This document shows positions 44,093-52,862 of a stretch of DNA of 64,000 nucleotides, piece by piece. The translations under genes and the position numbers were made by a program. The first letter of the stretch is position 1, and every line of letters begins with the position of its first letter. The stretch is from Puccinia triticina (taxonomy: Eukaryota > Basidiomycota > Pucciniomycetes > Pucciniales > Pucciniaceae), in NCBI RefSeq assembly GCF_026914185.1, contig NC_070559.1, positions 1,488,001 to 1,552,000 on the forward strand, read 5' to 3'. The notes below the pieces were generated by a model. The model did no database searches. It worked only from the letters and a program-made list of their open reading frames with translations, and was not told the origin of the DNA.

Positions 44093-44402
44093 TTACTTGT
44101 CTTTGATTTCGAGTCCCTTGACTTGTTGCACGATAGTCCTGGGTTGCTGGTCCATGGAATTGCTAGATTGTTCTTCCTTTCCCCAAGATTGAGGTCCTGA
44201 TGTATGCAGGGGTAGCAGTCGCATTGGCGGCGGCAGTCTTAGCAAGCGCAGCAAACAAACTGCCTTCCTTACGGAATGACGACAGAATGGGAGACAATGG
44301 AGAAGTATCACTCTTAGAGGTGGGTGGGGCGGCGGCGGCGGGAGCGGGGGCAGTGGCGGAAGGTGGAGAATTGCCATTTGTAGCCGGCTTGGAAATGCTC
44401 AA
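44093..44402 (-). CDS. Captured fragment, Ala/Pro-rich N-terminus
   Basis: A minus-strand frame of 79 codons from ATG 44402 (MSISKPATNGNSPPS) that is Ala/Pro/Ser-rich and ends AYIRTSILGKGRTI. It could be a first exon: a change of frame near 44200 continues with a Gln/Ser-rich stretch (SWGKEEQSSNSMDQQP). No family recognised. Same strand as the Helitron. Confidence 0.3.
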
Positions 44403-44688
44403 TTTCAGTTGAGTTGCGCTCCGTCATTGGTGCTCTTCTCAAACTGCCGCCGGACGCGCTGTGACCATCTTACGATCCCACTGGCGTGACCCGGCTTGGA
44501 ACATAATTGCTGCCCCTTGGAGGTGGGCCTCTGTCCTTCCGAACTCGCTCGTCTTATAGGGACTTGGATATTCCGGTCTCGTCGTGTGTCTTGCCGCTCC
44601 TGCTAACGGCTGCTGATAAAATTGGAGCAGGGGCCTAGCTTTGGAGGCGTCCTTGGTCTCTTGATGACCAATTCATTGAGACTCTAGA

Positions 44689-44895
44689 TTAAATTTTAAG
44701 ATGTGACTCGCACATTTTCTCTGAATGCTGAGTTGCCGACCACCAAGACAACATCTTCCTTGACCTGCAGGCATTCTGCCTTGCAATAAAATTACATCTG
44801 AAACCGGTGAAGAACTTATACTCCTTGATAAACTGATCCACATTTGCGTTGTGGAGAAGCATCCACTGGGAGAATTCTGTCTGGAAAATCGTCAA
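44689..44895 (-). CDS. Captured exon-like fragment, unknown
   Basis: Minus-strand frame of 68 codons: FQTEFSQWMLLHNANVDQFI, then KEYKFFTGFRCNFIARQNA. The composition looks like real protein, but I do not recognise it. It may be an internal exon taken up by Helitron C. Confidence 0.3.
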   Translation of the reverse strand: MTIFQTEFSQWMLLHNANVDQFIKEYKFFTGFRCNFIARQNACRSRKMLSWWSATQHSEKMCESHLKI

Positions 44896-45439
44896 AACTG
44901 CGCAGCGCTGATTTCATGATTGTTCGCCACTGCTCCTGCAATCTTCTCTCAAATGAAACACGGTGGACCCCCCGGTCTGGCCCAGCTCAGTATGCTCGCG
45001 TGCTTGGACCTTGGGGACCTCCCCTTGCAGTCCGGTCACCTACCATGCCAAGATAAAACGAATGGCCGTGAGGGCCTCATCAAGACGAAGGCAGATGCAA
45101 TGCCAGCATGGTACGGCGAACCCCAGCCAGAAAGCCAGGGAATATTGGACTGGTTACAAATACATACCAAGCTGTAAATATTTGGGCCTGGATAAGTCAT
45201 TTGGGATGGGACTTAGGAGTACGCAATAAAGTTATGACGTTGACATCTGCCCTGAGTTTCCTGACTCGGTGGCAACTCCCTCAGTTGGGTGGGAAGGAAG
45301 GCGTGTTGGGGGGCGGATTTGCAAGGCAACGGGATCAAATGAAATCGCGTAGTGGTTGCCATGTGGCTAGGGTACCGTGGCTTCAATGTATTGCCACGGC
45401 GCTGCAAGTAATGGATGGATGATTCGTGGCCAGACAGAG

Positions 45440-45897
45440 CTGGGGCAAGGGTATAAATAGCTTCAATTGGTGGTCCATCATCCCCCCAGGGCAGTCGAGG
45501 ATGCTGCACTTCCAGCTAACCTTTGCCCTCAACCCCTCCGCTGTTGCGCGTGCGCAGTCTGAGGGGGAAAGAGTAGGCCCCCCACGGGTCTGCAGCCTTT
45601 GCTGCGGGCCGGGGGCCTTCACGTCCAACCTTTTTGACCCGCGCGCTTGACGCGGGCTGGAGGTTGAGCCTGGGCGCACAGCACTGCTGATGTTGGAAGG
45701 CTAGGTTGACAATTTAGAGTGCTACAGTTTTTTTTTTTTGATTCATATTGATTGAGGAAAATTTGTGGATTTTGCATTGGTTTTTTGTACAATGGGGAAA
45801 CCCTAGATTTTTTTCTTCCATTTTGTGTGTTTACAGGGGGAACCCTTGATTTTTTTTTTTAGGGTTCTGGGAAATCTGTGTCTTTAATAAACTTGGA
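45440..45897 (+). other. Helitron 5' module of Helitron C
   Basis: Read on the plus strand toward the 5' end: TATAAATAG at 45452, CTGCACTTCCAGC at 45504-45516, the hairpin CCCCTCCGCTG ... GCAGTCTGAGGGG, a GC-rich segment, GGGGAAACCCT and GGGGGAACCCTTGATTTTT repeats, then TTTAATAAACTTGGA at 45883-45897. Confidence 0.75.
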
Positions 45898-46220
45898 TTC
45901 GGTGGGAGAGGTTGGGCTGGATCCTAGCGGGGGTCGGTTTTGGCTAACTTTCTGCCCGCTTTAACCTCTAGGGTATGTGGCTTGAGCAACCACATATCAC
46001 GTAACTGTCTGGGCCGCAGTCGTGACTAAAGTTAGTCGGATTTGGCTCTTGTGAAGTTTCAGACTCGTCAAAAGAGATGGACTTTCAATTTTATCATTTT
46101 CTTTGGGCGCTTTTTTTCAGTTCTTTTTCTTCTTTTCCTTTTCCCTCATAAACCACTCGGATTATTCATCACAATCAACGTTAAAAATAACTAGTTTTAT
46201 TCTCACATGTATTCTATTTA
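45898..46220 (+). other. LINE-2 3' untranslated region, part
   Basis: Between Helitron C and the foldback element; pyrimidine-rich towards the end, no gene. The last nine bases TTCTATTTA are one copy of the foldback target duplication. Confidence 0.6.
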
Positions 46221-47742
46221 GGGGGTTACTAAACGCACCCGCTTTTTCCGCGTTTGTACCCGGTTTTTGCGTACCCCCTTTTCCGCGTGCGTGCCCGGTT
46301 TTTTTCTACTCATTTCTACGCAACGCAAATAGGCTTAAAATTCGTCTAAAATCCTGAAAAGAATTATGATACATTCAAAATTCCAAAAAAGCAACTTTAA
46401 ATGATTTAATTAATTTTTTGCATACCCCCTTTTCCCAAGTGTGTACTAAGGGAATATCTTTTTTGTTACATGTACCAGGGTTCCAAAAAATTGAGGGAAC
46501 ATTTAAACATGCATTAGAAGCTTCCTTTGAAATTTTTGAGAGAAAAAAATAGGTACGTGGCGGGTACGTGGTGTGCTTAGTAGAAAAATGACTGCTACAT
46601 GTATAACTTTTTTCTTACACATTTAAAGAGTCTAAAAATTTCAGAAATGTTTCTATGATGTATATTCTGTGGGCCGTTAAATTTATAGCAATGGGGTAAA
46701 CACCAAACATGAGATATAGGGGGGCCGGGCAGCCTTAATAGGAACAATCTGCCTAATTATTGAATATCTTTTTTGATAAATTTCCCAGAAGTCTAAGGAA
46801 TGCAGGGGTTATAGAATGATGCATATTCTCTGCGCTCTGAAACTTTTGGCAACATTGGTACCTCAGAACATCAGACATAAGGGGTGCGCAGTAAGGCAAT
46901 ATGACTACCACACACCCCTTATATTTCATGTTCTGAGGTACCAATATTGCCAAGAGTTTCAGAGCACATAGAATATGCATCATTATGTAACCCCTTAAGT
47001 CTCTAGACTTCTGGGAAATTTATCAAAAAAAATGTTCAATAATTAGGCAGATTGTTCCTATTAAGGCTGCCCGGCCCCCCTATATCTCATGTTTGGTGTT
47101 TACCCCATTGCTATAAATTTAATGGAGCACAGAATATACACCATAGAAACATTTTTGAAATTTTTAGACTCTTTAAATGTGTAACAAAAAAGTTATACAT
47201 GTAGCAGTCATTTTTCTACTAAGCACACCACGTACCCGCCACGTACCTATTTTTTTCTCTCAAAAATTTCAAAGGAAGCTTCTAATGCATGTTTCAATTT
47301 TCCCTCAATTTTTTGGAACCCTGGTACATGTAACAAAAAAGATATTCCCTTAGTACACACTGGGGAAAAGGGGGTATGCAAAAAATTAATTAAATCATTT
47401 AAAGTTGCTTTTTTGGAATTTTGAATGTGTCATAATTCTTTTCAGGATTTTAGATAAATTTTAAGCCTATTTGCGTTGCATAGAAATGAACAGAAAAAAA
47501 CCGGGTACGTACGCGGAAAAGGGGGTACGCAAAAACCGGGTACAAACGCGGAAATACCCAGGTACGTTTAGTGGAAGACTTCCCGTAGGATCTACGCCCC
47601 CCTTACAGACTAAAATTTCACAGATCTAAACCTTACTTGCTGGTGAAAAGTGATTGAGATCAAGTTCTCACCAGCCAGTAAGGTTTAACCTGGCCTGACA
47701 GATCTGAATTTTTAGCCCACGGGAAGTCATCCAGTAACCCCC
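46221..47742. mobile_element. Mutator-like foldback element with 9-bp target duplication
   Basis: Two long arms, about 46221-46885 and 46930-47572 plus 47736-47742, are near-perfect inverted copies separated by a small loop around 46905. The outer ends are GGGGGTTACTAAACG and its complement, once the nested MITE is removed. Perfect 9-bp duplications TTCTATTTA lie at 46212-46220 and 47743-47751. A 9-bp duplication with long terminal inverted repeats is the mark of the Mutator superfamily. No coding frame is present. Confidence 0.85.
47573..47732. mobile_element. 160-bp MITE nested in the foldback element
   Basis: Ends GGAAGACTTCCCGT and ACGGGAAGTCATCC (one mismatch). Flanked by AGT at 47570-47572 and 47733-47735. 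Removing it restores the foldback terminus CGTTTAGTAACCCCC. The interior is itself palindromic (ACCTTACTTGCTGGTGA ... TCACCAGCCAGTAAGGT). Confidence 0.82.
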
Positions 47743-47775
47743 TTCTATTTAAACATCATCGCATGTATCTACATT

Positions 47776-49157
47776 GGGGGGGTTCAAAGTTGACTCCTGC
47801 ACTGTTTCAGGACCAAAATTCAGGAAAAAAATGGACCTGAATTCCTTCCTGCAAACCTGATTTCCTTCACGAGGAGGGGATGCAGAAAGGGCCTTCCTGA
47901 ATCAGGAAACACAAATCCATGGCCTCCAATAGAGAAAAATCTCTTTTGGACACACCTCATCAGATCCATGGCCTCAACTGACCGGTCATCAAGTCAATAA
48001 CAGATGCAGTCCACAGAATACTCCCACGTACACCCCACTCAATGACCACAGCTCACTTTAACCAATCCCCACCACTCAATGACCCGATGACCCGACCGGG
48101 TCATCGAGTGGTTACTCTCCACTCGATGGCCGGACCCGGTCAGCGAGTGGACACCCGCTCCACTCAACAATAGGCTCGGCCATCAAGTGAAGTGGGTATC
48201 CACTCGATGACCGAGTCAATCATCAAGTGGGTGTGTATCCACTTGATGACCCAGTCCGGTACCGGATGACCGGGCCATCGAGCGGATACACACCCAACTC
48301 GATGGCCCGGTCACCCGGTCATCGAGTGGATACCTGTGGATACAGACTCCACTTGATGACCGGATGACCGGGCCATCGAGCGGATACACACCCAACTCGA
48401 TGGCCCGGTCACCCGGTCATCGAGTTGGGTATGTATCCGCTCGATGGCCCGGTCACCCGGTCATCGAATGGATGGTACACACTCCACTCGATGGCCCGGT
48501 CACCCGGTCATCGAGTGGAGTTGTTGACCGGGTGCCCGGGCCATCGAGTTGGGTGTGTATCCGCTCGACGACCGGGTGACCGGGCCAACGAGTGGAGTGT
48601 GTACACACTCCACTCGATGGCCCGGTCACCCGGTCATCGAGTGGATGGTACACACTCCACTCGTTGGCCCGGTCACCCGGTCGTCGAGTGGTTGGTACAC
48701 GCTCCACTCGATGACCGGGTGACCGGGCAATCGAGTGGATGGTACACACTCCACTCGATGATCAACCCGGTCATCGAGTGGAGTCTGTATTAAACCAAAG
48801 ACTGGGTGACCGGGCCATCCAGCACTTGATGACCGGGTCAGGTCATTGAGTGGTGGATTATTGGTTAGCCACTTGTGAATTGACGACCCAACCGGGTCAT
48901 CAAGTGGGGTTTATGTACAAATGGACAGTGTTGACTGGCCATCCAATGCAATTGATGGCCGGTCTGGACTCTGGGCCAGCCATTGGTGAGATGGGCAAGT
49001 TTTGGACTTACCTTTTTTCCTGCTTGTGTGGGTCCTGAATTGAATCCCACAAAATGGGGATTCAAAGTTGCAGAAAGTTCTGGAGATTTTTGGCTGGGAC
49101 TTTTTTTTCCTGAATTTAGCTCCTGAAACAGTGCAGGAGTCAACTTTGAACCCCCCC
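47776..49157. mobile_element. 1382-bp long-TIR element containing a minisatellite
   Basis: The terminal inverted repeats of about 57 bp start GGGGGGGTTCAAAGTTGACT and have about three mismatches. The flanking ATT (47773-47775 and 49158-49160) is a possible 3-bp duplication, as in PIF/Harbinger or CACTA groups. No transposase. The interior is filled by palindromic repeats. Confidence 0.75.
48040..48900. repeat. Palindromic minisatellite of CATCGAGTGGA / GACCGGGT units
   Basis: Many copies of CACTCGATGACCGGGTGACC and its complement alternate, with spacers such as ATGGTACACACTCC. Long open frames on both strands come from the repeat and are not genes. Unit spacing varies, about 40-60 bp. Each unit can form a hairpin. 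Confidence 0.85.
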
Positions 49158-49202
49158 ATTATTAGCATTCACTAAAGTGCGCAATGTCAAATCAATAAGC
49201 AC

Positions 49203-49221
49203 AAAAAAAAAAAAAAAAAAA
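49203..49221 (+). other. Poly(A) tail of LINE-2
   Basis: A19 run preceded by GTGCGCAATGTCAAATCAATAAGC, matching the LINE-1 3' end, and followed by the target duplication. Confidence 0.85.
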
Positions 49222-49266
49222 GACTATGTAGATCACCCAAGATCTCCGCCCTGGACTGGAAAACAG

Positions 49267-49356
49267 GGGTCTGGCCGGGAATTGAACCCGGGACCTCACC
49301 CAGCCCAGCCACGAAGGAGGCCCTAAGGGTGAATCATACTACTAGACCACCAAACC
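49267..49356 (-). tRNA. tRNA-Pro (AGG) with an 18-nt intron
   Basis: A cloverleaf can be drawn: acceptor stem GGTTTGG / CCAGACC (one T-G pair), D arm GGTCTAGTAGTATGATT, anticodon stem CACCC / GGGTG, anticodon AGG at 49324-49322, and T arm CCGGG-TTCAATT-CCCGG. An intron of 18 nt (49320-49303) follows position 37, the usual place in eukaryotes; the mature tRNA is 72 nt. A TTTT pol III terminator lies just downstream (minus strand, about 49263-49260). LINE-2 ends 46 bp beyond the 3' end. The stems are well paired, so the gene is probably functional. Confidence 0.9.
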
Positions 49357-50022
49357 CTGCGATGATCATGCAAGCCTGTTTGGACTAGATACTTAGCCGC
49401 CCTTCCGGGAGATGTGGATCGTACGTTCCCGGCCGACTGCTTGCGCAGAAGATAGAGCGGACGCAGCGGGAGACAGAAGGCAACGCGGCGGGGCCATCCA
49501 GCCAGCGCCCGGGACCCGCACTCCAAAGGTGCGTCAAGACGGGTCTCTCACGAGCAGGCCCTGGGCTTCGAGCCAGCCGCCCGGGCCAAGTGCTCCTGCA
49601 GGAGCCGACAGGAACAAGGACGACACACTTGGGTAGACAAGGAGAGGCTGCTGCATGCATGTTCAACTACGTACATCAGGAAAGGAGTGCGGGTCAAGCG
49701 CGAACATAGAGGGAGAGAAATCTATCTTGAGGGGCGTACATGGGGAGAGAGAGAGATTCTTGTTGCGACTACTACTACTACGACGACGATGACGGAAGAT
49801 CAGGAGTCTAGGGGGACGGAGTCTAGCAATGATTATTATGGGGAAGGAGGAAAAGGAGGCGGGTGCTTTGATATGTTAAGGAAGGGAACACAGATCGGAA
49901 ACTTGAAGCGTCTAACGATTAAGGGTCTTTCTTCTACTCGGGGGTTTTTGTTTTCTTTTAGTCTATGTCTACCGGTGTTCGCGAGTCTACAATCCAGCGC
50001 GCTGTCCGACACCCGCGCTCGT
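49357..50022. other. Intergenic region between tRNA-Pro and GPD
   Basis: No gene recognised. It includes the downstream region of the GPD gene. Confidence 0.5.
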
Positions 50023-51651
50023 TCAGAGATGGGCGGTCATCTTAGCGGGGTCGAGGTTCTCGAACGCGATCTTGTACTGCGGATGTGGGGAACAAAACGA
50101 CAGCGATCAGCGACGAGCGAGTGGGATGATGGGGGGTGGAAGAGGGACGTACGACGACGCCGAACAGGGGGTAGCCCTCGACGCGGCCCTTGGCCTTTAG
50201 GAACGTGTTGAGCTCTTGGGCGGTCGCGACGCCCTGCAGCTTCTGGCCGCCGAGCAGCTCGGTCTCGAGCTGCGAAAACGGCTTGCCGGTCTTCACGTAC
50301 GCCTCCGCACACAAGCGGTTCCGGCCGCCGAAACCTGCACCCGCACATCGTGGCACAATGCGCAACACATATCAATCACTGAGAAGGGGGCGATCTCTTT
50401 GCGATGGGGAGACGTACAGGTGGTGATCAGGTCGGCAATGCCGGCGGACTCTTGGACAAAGGTTTCCGTCTGTTGGGAGACATCGCATTGTGAGCGGGAC
50501 GCTTTTTTGTGTGAGATCTTTCGGGGATGAGAGAGGGATGGACGGACCTTAACGCCGGAGAAGAACTCCATGCTGAAGCTCTTCATCTCGAGCAGACCGA
50601 TGCGCATGATCGCCGCTGCGTCGAGCACAGCAAGGGGGGTCAGTGCTTGATGCGGGGTTGGAAGAGGGGAAAGGAGAGAGACCTTTGGCGTTGTTGCCCC
50701 AGCCCAGGCCGTCGCAGAACCCGGCGGCGACGGCGACGACGTTCTTGAGCGCGCCGCAGAGCGAGACGCCGGCGCGGTCCTCGATGATCTGGACGTGGAA
50801 GTTGGCGGTGTGGAAGAGCTTCTGCCAGAGCTCGCCTTCCTGCTTGACGCGATAGCCGATCGTGGTTTCGGAGAACTTGTTGAGTGCAACTGTAAGAGAG
50901 AGACAGAGGGTGAGAGAAGGTTTCCCGATGATGGAAGTCAGAGTGATGATGAGTGGACGGACCTTCGTTGGCGATGTTGGCCCCGCTGAGCGCAGCACAG
51001 CTGATCCCGAGCTCCTCCTCGATCACGTCGGCAATGATCTTGATCCTGTCGCCAGCGACATCGACCCCCTTCGTCAACGAGATCGCAAACGCCCCCGCGC
51101 CGATCACATTGGCCTCCTTGAGCTGGCGACAGATGTTGGGGATGAACTGGTGCGGGAGACAGAAGACCAGCATGGTGGCCGAGCGGCATGCGGCCGTCAG
51201 CGACGGGATCGCCTTCAGATTCGACGGCAGCTGTGCAGAGACGGACAGCCTTCAGGATCAGTCACTTCGGGAAACCGCGGGGCACTGGGGATGCTCAACT
51301 TGTACGCCCGGCAAGTACTTGACGTTTTCGTGGTCTTCGTTGATGATGCTGGTGAGGTTCTTGCCGTTAACCTTGAAGCAACGCAGCAGTGAGCAGGGGT
51401 CTACTATGCAGCGGTTTAGACACGGCATACCTGCTCCTCGTACACCCACATGGGCACCTCCTTTTCGAAGTAGTCGCTGTGTCGGGCAGCATTTTCGGCG
51501 GCCAACTTGGCGATCGCAGATCCCCTGAGGAATACAAAAGAGACTGGTGAGCGTGGCTGCCGATCGCCTGGAGAGAGAGTGGGTCGACTGACCAGTTCCC
51601 GGATCCGATGATGGCGACTTGCTGCTTGACGCGGTGGAGAGGAGACGACAT
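50023..51651 (-). CDS. GPD1: NAD-dependent glycerol-3-phosphate dehydrogenase
   Basis: Reduces dihydroxyacetone phosphate to glycerol 3-phosphate with NADH in the cytosol, for glycerol production and lipid backbones. Nine exons (51651-51593, 51524-51431, 51371-51306, 51230-50963, 50889-50683, 50615-50548, 50469-50418, 50334-50153, 50076-50023) join without a break to 349 residues, normal for the family. All introns are GT-AG with compatible phases. The N-terminus has the Rossmann motif [16 protein letters not shown]; then [26 protein letters not shown], the catalytic Lys region [14 protein letters not shown] and [17 protein letters not shown], and near the end [17 protein letters not shown]. 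The short end AKMTAHL lacks an obvious targeting signal. The gene looks intact and is the clearest single-copy host gene here. Confidence 0.95.
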
Positions 51652-51800
51652 GATCGGAGGAAGATGTGTGTGTGTGTGTGTGTGTGTGTGTGGATGGGGA
51701 AGATGGTTCTGAGTTTGTGTGTGTTGGGAGTGTGGTGGGGAGTGGTCAGGAGGGCTGGGGGTGGGCTTATAAGCGAAGAAGGATGAAGCGTATGGCCACG
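51652..51800 (-). promoter_or_regulatory. GPD promoter region with TG microsatellite and TATA-like box
   Basis: Just upstream of the GPD start codon is a (TG)n run (about 51666-51692, on the plus strand). TTATAAG on the minus strand lies near 51770, about 115 bp before the ATG. Confidence 0.5.
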
Positions 51801-52610
51801 GCGTTCGGATGACATCACAGCGTTGCTCAGGCCTGTGGATACGTCATTGACTGTACGCCCGTTCAGTCGCAGGCGGGAGGAAATGGCGAGCCCAGCCGCC
51901 AGGACGACACTCCCATCATCCCCTCCCCGATGACCACCAGTTGAAATCCGAGCGAATCTCCGCCCGGATTCACTCCCAGCCCGCCGACACCACCCGAAAC
52001 CTGTTTCGGATACCCTCAACCACGATAAACACACCAATCTTCTTCCCACTATCCCTCTGCCAGCCGTGGGCCGCCATGCCAATATTGTAGCTCCGTGGTT
52101 GGCGTAGCTGATGGCGTGGTCCGCCTGCCGTCATAGTCTTGGCGGCGTAATATACTGCATTAGAAAACCCGCCGCCAGTCGTTGCGCACTGGCTATAAAG
52201 TAATCGGCAAGCCTCAAGCACACAGTTGAATATGCGTAAGACATACGAACGCACAGGAGGGGACTCGAGTTGCCCCCCGGGGTTTGCCCTGTCTGTCCTC
52301 CAGCCCCGCCGGTGTATATCTTGTCGATCGGGCGGGACTGCTCCCGGCCCGCGCGCAAGACTTTGGCGGCCTCGCGAGCTCTCGTACATAGACCGTGATG
52401 GCGCTGGGGGCAATGGCTGAGCTTAACTAAGCCCCTTCAAGGGGGCGCGAAGCGTCTCCGAAGGAGAGGGAGGGTACTGCTCGCGGGGAGGGAGTTGTGT
52501 TAAGTTCGGCAATGGCTCCCAGTCAATGTGCCTGCACACGCTCGGGAGCCGGGAGGGATCCACCCCGGCCAAAGAGCGTCTACAGCCTCACCAACCAGGA
52601 AGCACTCATG
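51801..52610. other. Non-coding stretch
   Basis: No gene recognised; short frames lack support. The sequence from about 52611 is shared with 58421 onward. Confidence 0.45.
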
Positions 52611-52862
52611 AGACGTTGAACGGGTAAAATCACTCCCGGTCCTAGATGGGGCACCCAGTCCCGCGATGTGTTTGGCGCTACTGTTTCACGAGCGTTTATT
52701 TCGCCCGGCTGGAGGCGCCGCGCCAGGACCTGTTTGCAGGAGGTTTCAGAAACCATTTCTTGGAGCCCAAGCAGGTGAAGGCCGTCTGGAGCTGTTCGCC
52801 ATCATCTCGATCGGACATTACACGCCATTATCCGACCAACTAGAAGTGGGAACGACGCGAGC
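52611..52862 (+). repeat. Duplicated 5' flank of secreted-protein copy 1
   Basis: About 250 bp (from AGACGTTGAACGGGTAAAAT) closely matches 58420-58669 upstream of copy 2. The duplication therefore includes the putative promoter and not only the coding part. Confidence 0.8.

Larger units (their letters stand above)
43029..45897 (-). mobile_element. Helitron C, 2.87 kb
   Basis: Minus-strand Helitron. The 3' CTAG is at 43029-43032 with the hairpin GCGGC-AAA-GCCGC eight bases inward. The 5' end TCCAAGTTTATTAAAG starts at 45897. Host A (43028) and T (45898) flank it, inside the LINE-2 3' untranslated region. It contains the 5' module and gene fragments on the sense strand, and no Rep/helicase. 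Confidence 0.87.
17693..49221 (+). mobile_element. LINE-2: non-LTR retrotransposon spread over 31.5 kb by nested insertions
   Basis: About 6.0 kb of LINE sequence lies in eight blocks: 17693-18187, 19241-20163, 21117-21304, 35751-39280, 42553-43028, 45898-46220, 47743-47775 and 49158-49221. The blocks join at target duplications or Helitron A|T sites with frame preserved. It ends in poly(A) at 49203-49221, preceded by the same GTGCGCAATGTCAAATCA as LINE-1. Terminal duplications AACCATGTAGATCA and GACTATGTAGATCA (12 of 14 identical) lie at 17679-17692 and 49222-49235. Domain content matches LINE-1. RT (FIND for FIDD) and RNase H (FSNNQ) have Asp-to-Asn changes. Confidence 0.88.

Noticed and set aside
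48364..48793. Long open frames on both strands
   Set aside because: They arise from the minisatellite repeat length and composition; no protein-like features.
48090..48850. Regularly repeated palindromic units resembling a CRISPR array
   Set aside because: Units alternate in orientation and have irregular spacing, spacers are themselves repeats, and the context is a eukaryotic TIR element.
49203..49356. tRNA plus poly(A) as a tRNA-derived SINE
   Set aside because: The tRNA is on the opposite strand to the poly(A), has an intron, well-paired stems and its own TTTT terminator; the poly(A) belongs to LINE-2.
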